Counted from the stretch's first letter, positions 16,989 to 25,720 are shown. The stretch: 64,000 bases of DNA from JAUYQR01 sp050632395 (GCF_050632395.1 NZ_CP192600.1:2852001-2916000), one strand, 5' to 3'. Program-made: numbers and translations. Notes: generated by a model from the sequence alone, not told the origin.

Positions 16989-18230
16989 TTATTCGGCGAT
17001 GGGGGCGTCGCGCGCGGCCTCGAGACCACCTTCGACCGGGGCAAGGCCCGTCGCATCGGCGGTGGCGAACTTGGCGAGGTCTTCGTCGGCGGTAAGATCG
17101 GCCTGCGCGAAGGCCTGAGTCAGCGCTTCGGGTGAGAGCGCCACGTCCTTGACCACCTGTGCGCCGGGGGCAGCAGGGCCGTAGGTCACACCGTTGACGA
17201 CGAAGTAGACCGAACCGGAGTTGCCGGTACGCAGCACGGCGGCCGCTTCAAGCTGCGGCACGGAATAGCGTTCGCCGGCGTCGAGGATCTTTTCGAAAAG
17301 GATGGTTCCGTCGGCGGCATTGACGCGCACCCAAGACGGGCGGACGGCAAGCACCTCGATGCCGGGCTGCACGTCGGCGACGACCTTCAGCACTTCGGAT
17401 TCGATGGCGGCTTCGGTTGCATCGGCGATCTGGACGGACGCGAGCGCGCCGGTTTCACGCGGGTTGATCGCTGAGATCGGACCATCGCGCGAGGTCAGCA
17501 CCGGTACGTCGAGCGCCTGCGGGCGGTAGAGACGGTCCATCACATCGACCGAGGCATCGCCTTCGGCGCTGGCGATGGATTCGGTCGCGGGTTCGTCAAC
17601 CGGAGCGGCAACGATCTGCGGCGCGGGCGCGGTGGCGCCTTGCAGCGGGTCGATCTGGGCCACGACGCTGGGGGCTTCGTCAACCGGGGCCAACTGCACG
17701 CGCTGCACTTCCTGCAGGACGGACCAGCCGCCGTAGCCGATGGCACCGATCAGCGCGATAAGGACGGCGACGGAACCGACCGCGCCGGGCTGGATGCCGG
17801 AGAGCACGCTTTCCCCGCGCGGCACGAAGGTCGCGTTCGGGTTGGCGAGGGGGTCGGAGAATTCGGACCGCGCGCGCGCCTTGATGATGCGCTGCGGCGA
17901 GGCGGCGGCGGACATGCCGTGCGACACGGCAAAGCCCGCTTCGGCGCAGAACCGCTGGAAGGCCCATTCCGGGTCCATCGCCAGATAGCGCGCGTAGGAG
18001 CGGACGTAACCTGCGACGAAACCGGGGGATTCGAAGGCCGACACGTCGGCGTTTTCGATGGCGGCGATGTAGGTGGCCTTGATCTTGAGATCGCGCTGAA
18101 CGTCGAGCAGGGACTTGCCAAGCGTGGCGCGTTCGCCTCGCATGACATCGCCCAACCGCAACTCGAAGTCGTCAAAGCCCTTTGGCTTTTCCTCTTCGGT
18201 CGTCGAAGGTTTCGACCTCCAACCGATCAT
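16989..18230 (-). CDS. RodZ-like HTH membrane protein
   Basis: 413 aa. Residues 20-95 hold a RodZ-type HTH_25 domain (LGKSLLDVQRDLKIKATYIA and FVAGYVRSYARYLAMDP), followed by a linker, one transmembrane segment at about 150-170 (VGSVAVLIALIGAIGYGGW), a Pro/Ala-rich periplasmic stretch, and a C-terminal DUF4115 domain (about 300-385). RodZ anchors MreB and supports rod shape. GAGGGGACAGG precedes the ATG. It lies upstream of ispG, as in other genomes. Divergence in the linker makes the exact role less sure. Confidence 0.8.
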   Translation of the reverse strand: MIGWRSKPSTTEEEKPKGFDDFELRLGDVMRGERATLGKSLLDVQRDLKIKATYIAAIENADVSAFESPGFVAGYVRSYARYLAMDPEWAFQRFCAEAGFAVSHGMSAAASPQRIIKARARSEFSDPLANPNATFVPRGESVLSGIQPGAVGSVAVLIALIGAIGYGGWSVLQEVQRVQLAPVDEAPSVVAQIDPLQGATAPAPQIVAAPVDEPATESIASAEGDASVDVMDRLYRPQALDVPVLTSRDGPISAINPRETGALASVQIADATEAAIESEVLKVVADVQPGIEVLAVRPSWVRVNAADGTILFEKILDAGERYSVPQLEAAAVLRTGNSGSVYFVVNGVTYGPAAPGAQVVKDVALSPEALTQAFAQADLTADEDLAKFATADATGLAPVEGGLEAARDAPIAE

Positions 18231-18348
18231 CCAGAACCTGTCCCCTCGGTGCGCACTGACGTTCGAGTCGCCGTCCCAAACGACTCACAGGGCGTCGTAT
18301 TGGGCAAACCGTAACATAGGGCAAGGGTTTTTGCACATGCGAGAAAGG

Positions 18349-19575
18349 TCAGCCGGCAGCCTCGGCGCGATTCAGCGCACAATGGCTCCAGAGCGCATCC
18401 ATCGCCTTTATGAGGGCGTCGATGGCCTTGGCGTCGTGCACCGGCGAGGGGGTGAAGCGCAGCCGTTCGGTGCCGCGCGGCACGGTGGGGAAGTTGATCG
18501 GCTGGACGTAGATGCCGTAGGACTCCAGCAGCATGTCTGACAGCATCTTGCAATGGATGGGGTCGCCCACATGCACCGGCACTATATGTGAGCCGTGGTC
18601 GATGATCGGCAGGCCAAGACCCTTGAGCCGCAGCTTGAGGATGCTGGCGGTGGTCTGGTGGGCGTCGCGCAGGTGCTGGGCGGCCTTGAGAACCCGGACG
18701 GAGGCCGCCGCACCAGCCGCCACAGCGGGGGGTAGCGAGGTGGTGAAAATGAAACCGGGAGCATAGCTGCGGACCGCATCGCACATCTTTGCAGTTGCAG
18801 AAATATAGCCGCCGAAGACGCCGTAGGCTTTGGCGAGAGTGCCGTTGATGATGTCAATCCGGTGCATCTGTCCGTCGCGTTCCGCGACCCCTGCCCCGCG
18901 CGGACCGTACATGCCGACGGCGTGGACCTCGTCAAGGTAGGTGAGCGCGTTGAACTCCTCTGCGAGGTCGCAGATCGCCTTGATCGGGCCGAAGTCGCCG
19001 TCCATCGAGTAGATCGATTCGAAAGCGATGAGCTTTGGCGCGGCAGGATCGTCGGCGGCAAGGAGCGCGCGCAGGTGGGCGACATCGTTGTGGCGGAAGA
19101 TGCGCTTTTCGCCGCCACCGCGACGGACCCCTTCGATCATCGAGGCGTGGTTCAGGGCGTCGGAGTAGATGATGAGGCCGGGGAATATCTGGCGCAGGGT
19201 GCTTAGGGTCGCGTCGTTGGCGATGTAGGCGGAGGTGAATACGAGGGCGGCTTCCTTTTGGTGGAGGTCGGCAAGTTCCGCCTCAAGCCGCTTGTGGTAG
19301 ACGGTGGTGCCGGAGATGTTGCGGGTGCCGCCCGAACCTGCGCCGGTCGCATCCAGCGCCTCGTGCATCGCGGCCAGAACCTCGGGGTGCTGGCCCATGC
19401 CGAGGTAATCGTTGCCGCACCAGACGGTGATGTCCTTTTCGGTGCCATCGGGGCGGGTCCAGACGGCGTGGGGGAACTGGCCCTTGCGACGTTCGATGTC
19501 GATGAAGGTGCGGTAGCGGCCTTCGTCGTGCAGCCGTTGCAGGGCGGCGTCGAGGGCGGTGGCGTAGCTCATCAT
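18349..19575 (-). CDS. hemA: 5-aminolevulinate synthase
   Basis: 408 aa. PLP enzyme condensing glycine and succinyl-CoA to 5-aminolevulinate, the first step of the C4 route of tetrapyrrole synthesis used by Alphaproteobacteria. Marks include HNDVAHL, LDEVHAVGMYGPRGAG and the PLP-lysine motif NGTLAKAYGVFGGYI. GGAGA precedes two adjacent ATG codons at 19570-19575; either could start. An FNR/FnrL-type box 56 bp upstream indicates oxygen control. Confidence 0.96.
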   Translation of the reverse strand: MMSYATALDAALQRLHDEGRYRTFIDIERRKGQFPHAVWTRPDGTEKDITVWCGNDYLGMGQHPEVLAAMHEALDATGAGSGGTRNISGTTVYHKRLEAELADLHQKEAALVFTSAYIANDATLSTLRQIFPGLIIYSDALNHASMIEGVRRGGGEKRIFRHNDVAHLRALLAADDPAAPKLIAFESIYSMDGDFGPIKAICDLAEEFNALTYLDEVHAVGMYGPRGAGVAERDGQMHRIDIINGTLAKAYGVFGGYISATAKMCDAVRSYAPGFIFTTSLPPAVAAGAAASVRVLKAAQHLRDAHQTTASILKLRLKGLGLPIIDHGSHIVPVHVGDPIHCKMLSDMLLESYGIYVQPINFPTVPRGTERLRFTPSPVHDAKAIDALIKAMDALWSHCALNRAEAAG

Positions 19576-19630
19576 CGTGTCTCCGTCAGGGTCATGCGAC
19601 CCTTGGTGTCAGGTCGTTCCGACTGCGGCC

Positions 19631-19644
19631 TTGATTTGGGTCAA
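19631..19644 (-). promoter_or_regulatory. FNR/FnrL-type box upstream of hemA
   Basis: On the minus strand the site reads TTGACCCAAATCAA. It matches the FNR consensus TTGAT-N4-ATCAA at nine of ten defined positions (TTGAC for TTGAT). It lies between the upstream secreted-protein gene and hemA. Control of hemA by FnrL under low oxygen is known in Rhodobacter; operation here is inferred from site and position. Confidence 0.72.
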
Positions 19645-19663
19645 TCGAGGGTCGCGGCCAAGG

Positions 19664-19679
19664 GGGCGAATTGTCGCCC
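19664..19679. terminator. Small hairpin between secreted protein gene and hemA
   Basis: GGGCGA-ATTG-TCGCCC at 19664-19679 forms a 6-bp stem. It could reduce read-through from the gene at 19704-20099 into hemA, but there is no good T-run on the minus strand, so the terminator role is weak. Confidence 0.3.
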
Positions 19680-19703
19680 TTTGGGGGGTAGACGTCCTGA
19701 GGG

Positions 19704-20099
19704 TCAGGGCGCCGGGGCGATTTCCAGCACGACGACACAAGGCAACTTGCCTTCCTTGGCGGCGTCGCAGCCAGCAAGCGCGGCGGTTGCGGCGGCTGCG
19801 GCATCGGGCAGGTCGGCCACGGCGGTGGCCGAGCCCATCGGCGCGCCGACGCGGATGAAGCCGTCATCGGGCGACACCGCGAGGGCGGCGTGGCCAAGCT
19901 TGCCGGGCACGAACAGCGAGAGCGCCTGTTCGTTGGTCATCACGAGGCGGAGGGTGGCGAGTTCCTCTTCCGTCAGGAACGGGTGCAGGTGGAGGGTGAT
20001 GGCCGAGGAACCGAGAGTGGAGGTTTCCACCGGCACGGTCTGTGCCACGACGGGTGTTGCGGCGAAAAGCATCGCGCCCAGAAGGAGTTTTGCGGCCAT
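19704..20099 (-). CDS. Secreted protein of unknown function upstream of hemA
   Basis: 131 aa. MAAKLLLGAMLFAATPVVAQ is a clear signal peptide with a cleavage site after AQ. The mature part is about 110 residues, with a conserved-looking core (AITLHLHPFLTEEELATLRL) and two cysteines 11 residues apart near the C-terminus (GCDAAKEGKLPC) that could form a disulfide. I recognise no family. It is transcribed toward hemA, which starts about 130 bp further on, and may be weakly linked to it. Confidence 0.7.
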   Translation of the reverse strand: MAAKLLLGAMLFAATPVVAQTVPVETSTLGSSAITLHLHPFLTEEELATLRLVMTNEQALSLFVPGKLGHAALAVSPDDGFIRVGAPMGSATAVADLPDAAAAATAALAGCDAAKEGKLPCVVVLEIAPAP

Positions 20100-20217
20100 G
20101 AGCTGTCCTTGCCTTGGAACCGTTCCAGATTGCGCCAGCCTTTAGCGCAACTCGCGCGGTCTGGACAGTCCCCCGTCGCCTGATAGGCTTGATCCTGATC
20201 ACATTCGGGAGAGAAGA

Positions 20218-21591
20218 ATGACCATCGACGCCGTGCTGGCCCGTATCGACGAAACCTTGCCGGAGGCGCTGGAGCGGCTGATGGCGCTGTTGCGTATCCC
20301 TTCCATCTCTACGGACCCTGCATTCAAGGCCGATTGCGCGCGCGCGGCGGAGTGGCTGGCGGAGGACCTGCGGGGCTTGGGATTCGAGGCGGCGGCGCGA
20401 ACCACGCCGGGGCATCCGATGGTTGTCGGGCATGGCGGTGAGGGCGGGCGGCACCTGCTTTTTTACGGGCACTACGATGTGCAGCCGGTCGATCCATTGA
20501 ACCTTTGGGACCGCGATCCCTTTGATCCCGAGGTGCAGGACACGCCGAAAGGCAAGGTTATCCGGGCGCGCGGTTCGGCGGACGACAAGGGCCAGTTGAT
20601 GACCTTCATCGAGGCGTGCCGGGCGTGGAAACACGTGTATGGCAGCCTGCCGGGGAAGCTGACGATCTTTCTGGAAGGCGAAGAGGAATCAGGCTCGCCC
20701 TCGCTCATCCCGTTCATGCAGGAGAACGCGGACGAGTTGCGCGCCGACCTTGCCTTCATCTGCGACACCGGCATGTTCGAGGACGGGATTCCCGCGATCA
20801 CCACGATGCTGCGCGGGCTTTGCAAGGCGGAGTTCACCGTTCATGCCGCTGACCGCGACCTTCATTCGGGGTCTTACGGTGGCCTCGCGCGGAACCCGAT
20901 CCACGTGCTGACGAAGATCCTGTCGGGCTTGCATGACGAGACGGGGCGCGTGCAGGTGCCGGGGTTCTATAATGATGTGGCGGAACTGCCAGATGCCTTG
21001 CGCCAGCAGTGGCAGAGCCTGGCCTTCGACCATGCGCGTTATCTGGGCGATGTCGGGCTTTCGGTGCCGGCGGGCGAACAAGACCGCACGCCCCTGGAAC
21101 TGATCTGGTCGCGGCCCACGGCCGAGGTGAACGGCATCTGGGGCGGCTATACCGGGGCCGGGTTCAAGACCGTGCTGCCAGCGGAGGCGCATGCCAAGGT
21201 GAGCTTCCGGCTGGTGTCGCAGCAGGACCCGGCGAAAATCCTGACCGCTTTCCGGGCATGGGCGGAGACGCAACTGCCCGCCGATTGCCGGATCGAGTGG
21301 CACGACGGAATCGAAGGCAGCCCGGCTTCGGTCATGGAGATCGCGGACCCAGCCTTCGAGGCCGCGCGGGCGGCGCTGACCGAGGAATGGAACCGGCCTG
21401 CGGCGTTTATCGGGGCGGGCGGGTCGATCCCGATTGCGGGGTATTTCAAGACCTACCTTGGGATGGATGCGATGCTGATAGGCTTTGGCCGGGATGACGA
21501 CCAGATCCATTCGCCGAACGAGAAATATGATCTGGAAAGCTTCCACAAGGGCATCCGGTCATGGGCGCGCGTTCTGGCGAGGCTGCGGTGA
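20218..21591 (+). CDS. M20-family metallopeptidase (dipeptidase type)
   Basis: 457 aa. Zinc di- or aminopeptidase of the M20/M25/M40 family. The first metal motif is FYGHYDVQPVDP near residues 82-93; ARGSADDKGQ gives the bridging Asp and EGEEESGSPS the catalytic Glu pair. A dimerisation lid is inserted between about 205 and 355. GGGAGAGAAG lies just before the ATG. The length fits the CNDP dipeptidase-like subgroup. Substrates are probably dipeptides or N-acyl amino acids. It overlaps the GNAT gene. Confidence 0.9.
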   Translation: MTIDAVLARIDETLPEALERLMALLRIPSISTDPAFKADCARAAEWLAEDLRGLGFEAAARTTPGHPMVVGHGGEGGRHLLFYGHYDVQPVDPLNLWDRDPFDPEVQDTPKGKVIRARGSADDKGQLMTFIEACRAWKHVYGSLPGKLTIFLEGEEESGSPSLIPFMQENADELRADLAFICDTGMFEDGIPAITTMLRGLCKAEFTVHAADRDLHSGSYGGLARNPIHVLTKILSGLHDETGRVQVPGFYNDVAELPDALRQQWQSLAFDHARYLGDVGLSVPAGEQDRTPLELIWSRPTAEVNGIWGGYTGAGFKTVLPAEAHAKVSFRLVSQQDPAKILTAFRAWAETQLPADCRIEWHDGIEGSPASVMEIADPAFEAARAALTEEWNRPAAFIGAGGSIPIAGYFKTYLGMDAMLIGFGRDDDQIHSPNEKYDLESFHKGIRSWARVLARLR

Positions 21592-22040
21592 TCCGCGACG
21601 CGAAGCCCGGCGACGAGGCTGCATGGCGGGGTCTTTGGGCGGGGTACCTGGAGTATTATGAATTGACCTTGCCCCAGGTCGTGACCGAGGCAACCTGGGC
21701 GCGGCTGATGGACCCTGCCAGCCCGGTCAAGGCGCGGCTCGCCGAGGTGGAGGGCCGTGTTGCAGGGTTCGCGATCAACCTGCATCACCCTTCCACCTGG
21801 GCTGCGACGGATGACTGCTATCTGGAGGACCTGTTCGTGGCGCCTGATGCGCGCGGGCTGGGGCTGGGCCGAGCGCTGATCGACGATCTGGTCGCGTTGG
21901 CGCGGTCGCGGGGCTGGGGGCGGCTTTACTGGCACACCGATCAGGACAACGCCAAGGCGCGGGCGCTTTATGACAGCTATGTCCTGTCGGACAACCATAT
22001 CCGCTATCGGATGCGGCTGCGGGACGATGCAGCGGACTGA
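21588..22040 (+). CDS. GNAT-family N-acetyltransferase
   Basis: 150 aa if translation starts at GTG 21588, which overlaps the peptidase stop (GTGA) and has GAGG 5 nt upstream. The product then begins VIRDAKPGDEAAWRGLW, the usual GNAT opening. An in-frame ATG at 21561 would add nine residues. The acetyl-CoA motif A is LEDLFVAPDARGLGLGRALI and motif B is LYWHTDQDNAKARALYDSYV. Acceptor substrate is unknown. Translational coupling suggests a linked role with the peptidase. Confidence 0.85.
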   Translation: MIRDAKPGDEAAWRGLWAGYLEYYELTLPQVVTEATWARLMDPASPVKARLAEVEGRVAGFAINLHHPSTWAATDDCYLEDLFVAPDARGLGLGRALIDDLVALARSRGWGRLYWHTDQDNAKARALYDSYVLSDNHIRYRMRLRDDAAD

Positions 22041-22052
22041 AGGGGGACGATC

Positions 22053-22129
22053 TGGCGCGGTGGACGGGGCTCGAACCCGCGACCCCCGGCGTGACAGGCC
22101 GGTACTCTAACCAACTGAGCTACCACCGC
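22053..22129 (-). tRNA. tRNA-Asp (GTC), copy 1
   Basis: On the minus strand the sequence folds as a cloverleaf with acceptor GCGGTGG/CCACCGC, D arm GCTC-AGTTGGTTA-GAGT, anticodon loop CTGTCAC (anticodon GTC), T loop TTCGAGC and an encoded 3' CCA. The identical second copy lies 37 bp away. Confidence 0.95.
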
Positions 22130-22166
22130 GCAGGATCAGTCTTTCGGGCACCTTTTGGGGCGAGGT

Positions 22167-22243
22167 TGGCGCGGTGGACGGGGCTCGAACCCGCGACCCC
22201 CGGCGTGACAGGCCGGTACTCTAACCAACTGAGCTACCACCGC
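22167..22243 (-). tRNA. tRNA-Asp (GTC), copy 2
   Basis: Identical to the copy at 22053-22129 across the whole mature tRNA including the encoded CCA. It is the upstream member of the tandem pair in transcription order. Confidence 0.95.
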
Positions 22244-22328
22244 GCATCTCGCTGCCCGGAAGGTGCCTTCCGAACGTGCGCCGTCTTACGCAAGGGGGTT
22301 GGCGGCGTCAATGGGGAAGCGGTGGATT

Positions 22329-23267
22329 TCAGACCTCTGGCGCGGGAATGAATTCGGCGGCGTCCTCGGGTGGAAGTTTGAAGCGGCCATGCGCCCAGTC
22401 GCCGGCGCGCCACGCCTCCTTGGCGGCGGCGATGCGGTCACGCGACGAAGCGACGAAGTTCCACCAGATGAAGCGCGGGCCGTCCATCGTGGCGCCGCCG
22501 AGAAGCATCAGGCGCGCGCCCGAGGCCCCTGCCCTGACGCTGATCCGGTCACCGGGGCGGAAGATCAGCATCTGGCCGGTGGGGAAGGTCTGGCCGCCGA
22601 CGGTGACGTCACCGGCAAGGATGTAGACGCCGCGATCCTCGTGATCGTCAGGCAGGGGTATGGCTGCGCCGGGGGCGAGGGTCGCGTCGGCGTAGAACAT
22701 CTCGGACGGGGTTTCCATTGGTGCGGCCTCGCCCCAGGCGTGCCCGAGGATCAGGCGGACGGTCTTGCCCTCGCCTTCCAGCACGGGAAGGGCGGCTTCG
22801 GGGGTGTGGATGAAGGCAGCGGGGTCATCTTCGCGGTCCTTCGGGAGCGCCAGCCAGGCTTGCAGGCCGAACATGGTCTGGCCCGTGTCGCGGACCGGGC
22901 CATCGGTGCGTTCGGAATGGGTGATGCCCCAGCCGGCCTTCATCCAGTTCACCGCGCCCGGTTCGATCCACTGGTCGGTGCCAAGCGAGTCGCGGTGGTG
23001 GAGGCGGCCTTTCAGAAGGTAGGTGACGGTGCCGAGGCCGATGTGGGGGTGCGGGCGGACGTCGATGCCCTGCCCGGTCAGGAATTCGGCCGGGCCGATC
23101 TGGTCGAAGAAGATGAAAGGGCCGACCATCTGCCGCTGGGCCGAGGGCAGCGCGCGGCGCACCTCGAACCCGCCGAGGTCGCGGGCGCGGGGCACGATGA
23201 CGGTTTCGATGGCGTCTACGGCGTCACCGATCGGGATCGTGGGGTCGAGGGCGGGGTTCCAGCTCAT
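22329..23267 (-). CDS. Pirin-family protein
   Basis: 312 aa. Bicupin metal-binding pirin. The N-terminal cupin has VRPHPHIGLGTVTYLLKG and LHHRDSLG supplying the His ligands, then MKAGWGITHSER; the C-terminal cupin domain (about 180-290) contains GVYILAGDVTVGGQTF. Pirins can act as quercetin dioxygenases or as transcription cofactors; which applies here is unknown. AGGAG lies upstream of the chosen ATG at 23265-23267, excluding a longer in-frame Met. Confidence 0.88.
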   Translation of the reverse strand: MSWNPALDPTIPIGDAVDAIETVIVPRARDLGGFEVRRALPSAQRQMVGPFIFFDQIGPAEFLTGQGIDVRPHPHIGLGTVTYLLKGRLHHRDSLGTDQWIEPGAVNWMKAGWGITHSERTDGPVRDTGQTMFGLQAWLALPKDREDDPAAFIHTPEAALPVLEGEGKTVRLILGHAWGEAAPMETPSEMFYADATLAPGAAIPLPDDHEDRGVYILAGDVTVGGQTFPTGQMLIFRPGDRISVRAGASGARLMLLGGATMDGPRFIWWNFVASSRDRIAAAKEAWRAGDWAHGRFKLPPEDAAEFIPAPEV

Positions 23268-23415
23268 GTCGCGGTCTCCTTTGCGGGGAAAGGTAGGGCG
23301 AAGCGGCGGCGGGTGCATCTGCCCGTAGGCGCGCGGTGTCTGTGCGGAAAGATGGGGTCAGCGATTTGGGCGTGGAGGGATAAGCAACTTGTTGAAGTGG
23401 TTTGCAAAAAGCGGG

Positions 23416-23491
23416 TGGTGGGCGGTGAGGGACTCGAACCCCCGACATTCTCGGTGTAAACGAGACGCTCTACCAACTGAGCTAACCGCCC
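23416..23491 (-). tRNA. tRNA-Val (TAC)
   Basis: Minus-strand cloverleaf: acceptor GGGCGGT/ACCGCCC, discriminator A, D arm GCTC-AGTTGGTA-GAGC, anticodon stem TCTCG/CGAGA with loop TTTACAC (anticodon TAC), T loop TTCGAGT and encoded CCA. Confidence 0.95.
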
Positions 23492-23570
23492 GCCGAGTGC
23501 GGTTTACACCGATCCGGCGGGACATGGCAAGCGATGTGCGGCCCTGCCGCGCCGATGCGCTTTTTCGGTG

Positions 23571-24317
23571 TCAGGGGGCTTTCAGTTCGGCATACTCGCC
23601 CGCGACGCGGAGGGTGACTGTAACCGGCGCGTCGCTGCGGTTGCGCCAGAACCAGCCGTGGTTGCCGGTGAAGGCGGCGACAAGTTCGCCGGTCTGGTCG
23701 GGCACAGCGCGGCCCTGTTCGTAGCTGATCTTCTGGCCGCTGCCGTCGCCATGCAGGTCGAAGTTCACCACCGCGCCATTTGCCGTCCATTCAAAGCGGG
23801 CGGTCTGTCCTTCTGTCATGGCCAGCTTGACCTCGATGCCTTGGCCGGGTTGCAGGGTGTAGCTGGCCTCGTCGCGCCAGCCTTGGGGGGCTGGTTCCGG
23901 CGTGGCGGGTGCCGGCTGTTCGACCGGTGCTGCGGCAAGGCCGTCGGCGCCGATCACGGCGGCTATCGCGGCGAGTTGGGCTTCGATGCGGTCGAGGCGG
24001 TCGGTGACCTCGGGCATGGCAACGGCGGGGGTGGGGGCGGCGGTTTCAGCGATTGCATCGGCCTCGGCCTCGGCGGCGAGTTGCTGCTTGATCTCGCCCA
24101 TTTCGGTGAGGCCGGTCAGGCGGCCCATGCCGGTCGGGTCGAGCCCGTATTCGGCGGGCAGCCAGAAAAGGACGAGGAGCGCGCCGGCAGATACGGCGGC
24201 CCCGAGGGTGGAGCGGATCAGGCCGCCCGGAGTTGCCGGCACATGGTGCGGCGGTTCGGTAGGCTGGCGGCGTTCGGCGCGGATCGGGGCGGTCATGCGG
24301 GGCTGGCTTTCGGTCAT
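23571..24317 (-). CDS. Transmembrane anchor protein, partner of the HupE/UreJ-type protein
   Basis: 248 aa. One transmembrane segment near residues 35-53 (GAAVSAGALLVLFWLPAEYG), then an Ala/Pro/Glu-rich linker with a coiled-coil-like stretch (VTDRLDRIEAQLAAIAAVIG) and a C-terminal beta-rich domain (from about 150) ending in WFWRNRSDAPVTVTLRVAG. It probably faces the periplasm. Its start overlaps the stop of the HupE/UreJ-type gene (ATGA). Proteins of this kind are usually found next to that gene; function is unknown. Confidence 0.72.
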   Translation of the reverse strand: MTESQPRMTAPIRAERRQPTEPPHHVPATPGGLIRSTLGAAVSAGALLVLFWLPAEYGLDPTGMGRLTGLTEMGEIKQQLAAEAEADAIAETAAPTPAVAMPEVTDRLDRIEAQLAAIAAVIGADGLAAAPVEQPAPATPEPAPQGWRDEASYTLQPGQGIEVKLAMTEGQTARFEWTANGAVVNFDLHGDGSGQKISYEQGRAVPDQTGELVAAFTGNHGWFWRNRSDAPVTVTLRVAGEYAELKAP

Positions 24318-25033
24318 GTTGCTGCACTTTCAAGGAAATAGCCGGTGATCTGGAAGCCCATCAGGGCAAAGCCGGCCGCCATCATTGCGACGTTCGCGCC
24401 GTAGGCCTGCCGGGCAAAGGCAGGGCGCGCGCGCCAATGGGTCATCACCAGCAGGATCAGCGCGAGCGCGATCAGCTGGCCGATCTCGACGCCTATGTTG
24501 AAGGCGATGAGGTTTCCGAGAAGCCCATCGGGCGAGATGTCGTAATCCTGGATCTTCGTAGCAAGGCCGAAGCCGTGCAGGAGGCCGAAGGCGAGGGTCG
24601 CGGCCTTGGTGTCAGGCTGAACGCCAAACCACAGGCGGAACGCGCCGAGGTTATCGAGCGCCTTGTAGACCACGGAAAACGCGATGATCGCGTCGATGAT
24701 GTAGGCGTTGATCGAAATCTGAAACCAGACGCCCGCTATCATGGTCACCGAATGGCCAAGCGCGAAAAGGCTGACGTAGGTGGCGATATCGCGGGAGCGG
24801 TAGAGGAAGAAGATCACCCCGGCGAGGAAGAGAAGGTGGTCGTAGCCGGTGACCATGTGCTTGGCACCGAGGTAGATGAAGGCGATGGGGTGAAAGCCGG
24901 AGACTTCCTGCACATAGCCCGCGTCGCCTTCGGTGACGTTGTGGGCAAGGGCCGCACTGGCGGCGATTGTGGCCGCGACGGCGGCGAGGGCAAGGGTCCG
25001 GACGCGGCGCGGCGTCGGCGGGTGGAATGGCAT
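24314..25033 (-). CDS. HupE/UreJ-type integral membrane protein
   Basis: About 239 aa from ATG 25031-25033; a GTG nine codons earlier is possible. A signal-like segment (LALAAVAATIAASAALAHN) is followed by LGAKHMVTGYDHLLFLAGVI, which holds the HxxxGxDHxLF motif of the HupE/UreJ_2 family, then about five more membrane helices with LLHGFGLAT and NIGVEIGQ. Relatives in this superfamily are nickel/cobalt permeases, so metal handling is plausible but not shown. Coupled to the anchor gene. Confidence 0.78.
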   Translation of the reverse strand: MPFHPPTPRRVRTLALAAVAATIAASAALAHNVTEGDAGYVQEVSGFHPIAFIYLGAKHMVTGYDHLLFLAGVIFFLYRSRDIATYVSLFALGHSVTMIAGVWFQISINAYIIDAIIAFSVVYKALDNLGAFRLWFGVQPDTKAATLAFGLLHGFGLATKIQDYDISPDGLLGNLIAFNIGVEIGQLIALALILLVMTHWRARPAFARQAYGANVAMMAAGFALMGFQITGYFLESAAT

Positions 25034-25082
25034 CGAGGGCACCTTGAGCTGTGGGATCACGGGGCGCCGGAGCGCCCTTTGG

Positions 25083-25379
25083 TCAGATCTGCACAGCGTC
25101 GCGAGGTGGGCGTCTGGGGCCCGCCCGCGCCAGGGTTGGTCTGCCCGGGGCGGTGGCCAGAGCGGTCAGGGTGGCTGCCGCGTGAGCGGTGGTGGTGGTC
25201 GGGTGCGCCAAGGGTGGGTGGTCGGGATCGGCGGTATCGACGTGAGAGTGCGACGCGGTTTGCGACTGGTCCGCGGCAAGGTCGGTGTCGCCCGGCCCTG
25301 CCCGGTGCAGGCCGCCGAGGGCGAGCGACAGGCACAGCAGCACAAGCGCCAGAAATTTCAAGAGATCGGTCTGGCGCAC
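25083..25379 (-). CDS. Possible small secreted His-rich peptide
   Basis: 98 codons from a GTG. The N-terminus LLKFLALVLLCLSLALGG looks like a signal peptide or membrane helix; the rest is rich in His, Thr, Pro and Ala (SHSHVDTADPDH), and might bind metal. It ends 50 bp before the HupE/UreJ-type gene on the same strand. No good ribosome site is visible, so coding status is uncertain. Confidence 0.35.
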   Translation of the reverse strand: MRQTDLLKFLALVLLCLSLALGGLHRAGPGDTDLAADQSQTASHSHVDTADPDHPPLAHPTTTTAHAAATLTALATAPGRPTLARAGPRRPPRDAVQI

Positions 25380-25473
25380 GAGAACTGTCCGGCTAGGTGG
25401 GCCAGCCGGATGTAGGGGGCAGTGCCTGTTTTCTCAAGCCCGGGGGGCGGAAGCGATGCGGACTATTGCCGGG

Positions 25474-25695
25474 TCAGGCTTTCTTTTGCGCTTCGGCGTA
25501 GGCGACGATGGCGTTGGCGTGTCCATGGCCAAGGCCGTGGTCGGATTTCAGGCGAGCGACCTTTTCCATGTGCTTGAGGTCGCCCATTCCGGCCACCAAC
25601 GCCAGCCAATGCGCGATGGGCTGGCCGTAGGTTTTCTCGATCGAGGGGAAATAGGAGGCGGGGCCTTTGACCGGTGCGGGTTTGGGTTCGGGCAT
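25474..25695 (-). CDS. DUF4287-domain small protein
   Basis: 73 aa. After a short Pro/Lys-rich head, the sequence SYFPSIEKTYGQPIAHWLAL and LKSDHGLGHGHANAIVAYA matches the DUF4287 fold, a small helical domain of unknown function. A good GAAAGGAA site precedes the ATG. It directly follows the DHFR-like gene on the same strand and may be co-transcribed with it. Confidence 0.8.
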   Translation of the reverse strand: MPEPKPAPVKGPASYFPSIEKTYGQPIAHWLALVAGMGDLKHMEKVARLKSDHGLGHGHANAIVAYAEAQKKA

Positions 25696-25720
25696 CAAAG
25701 TTCCTTTCGTCAGGCCGGGA

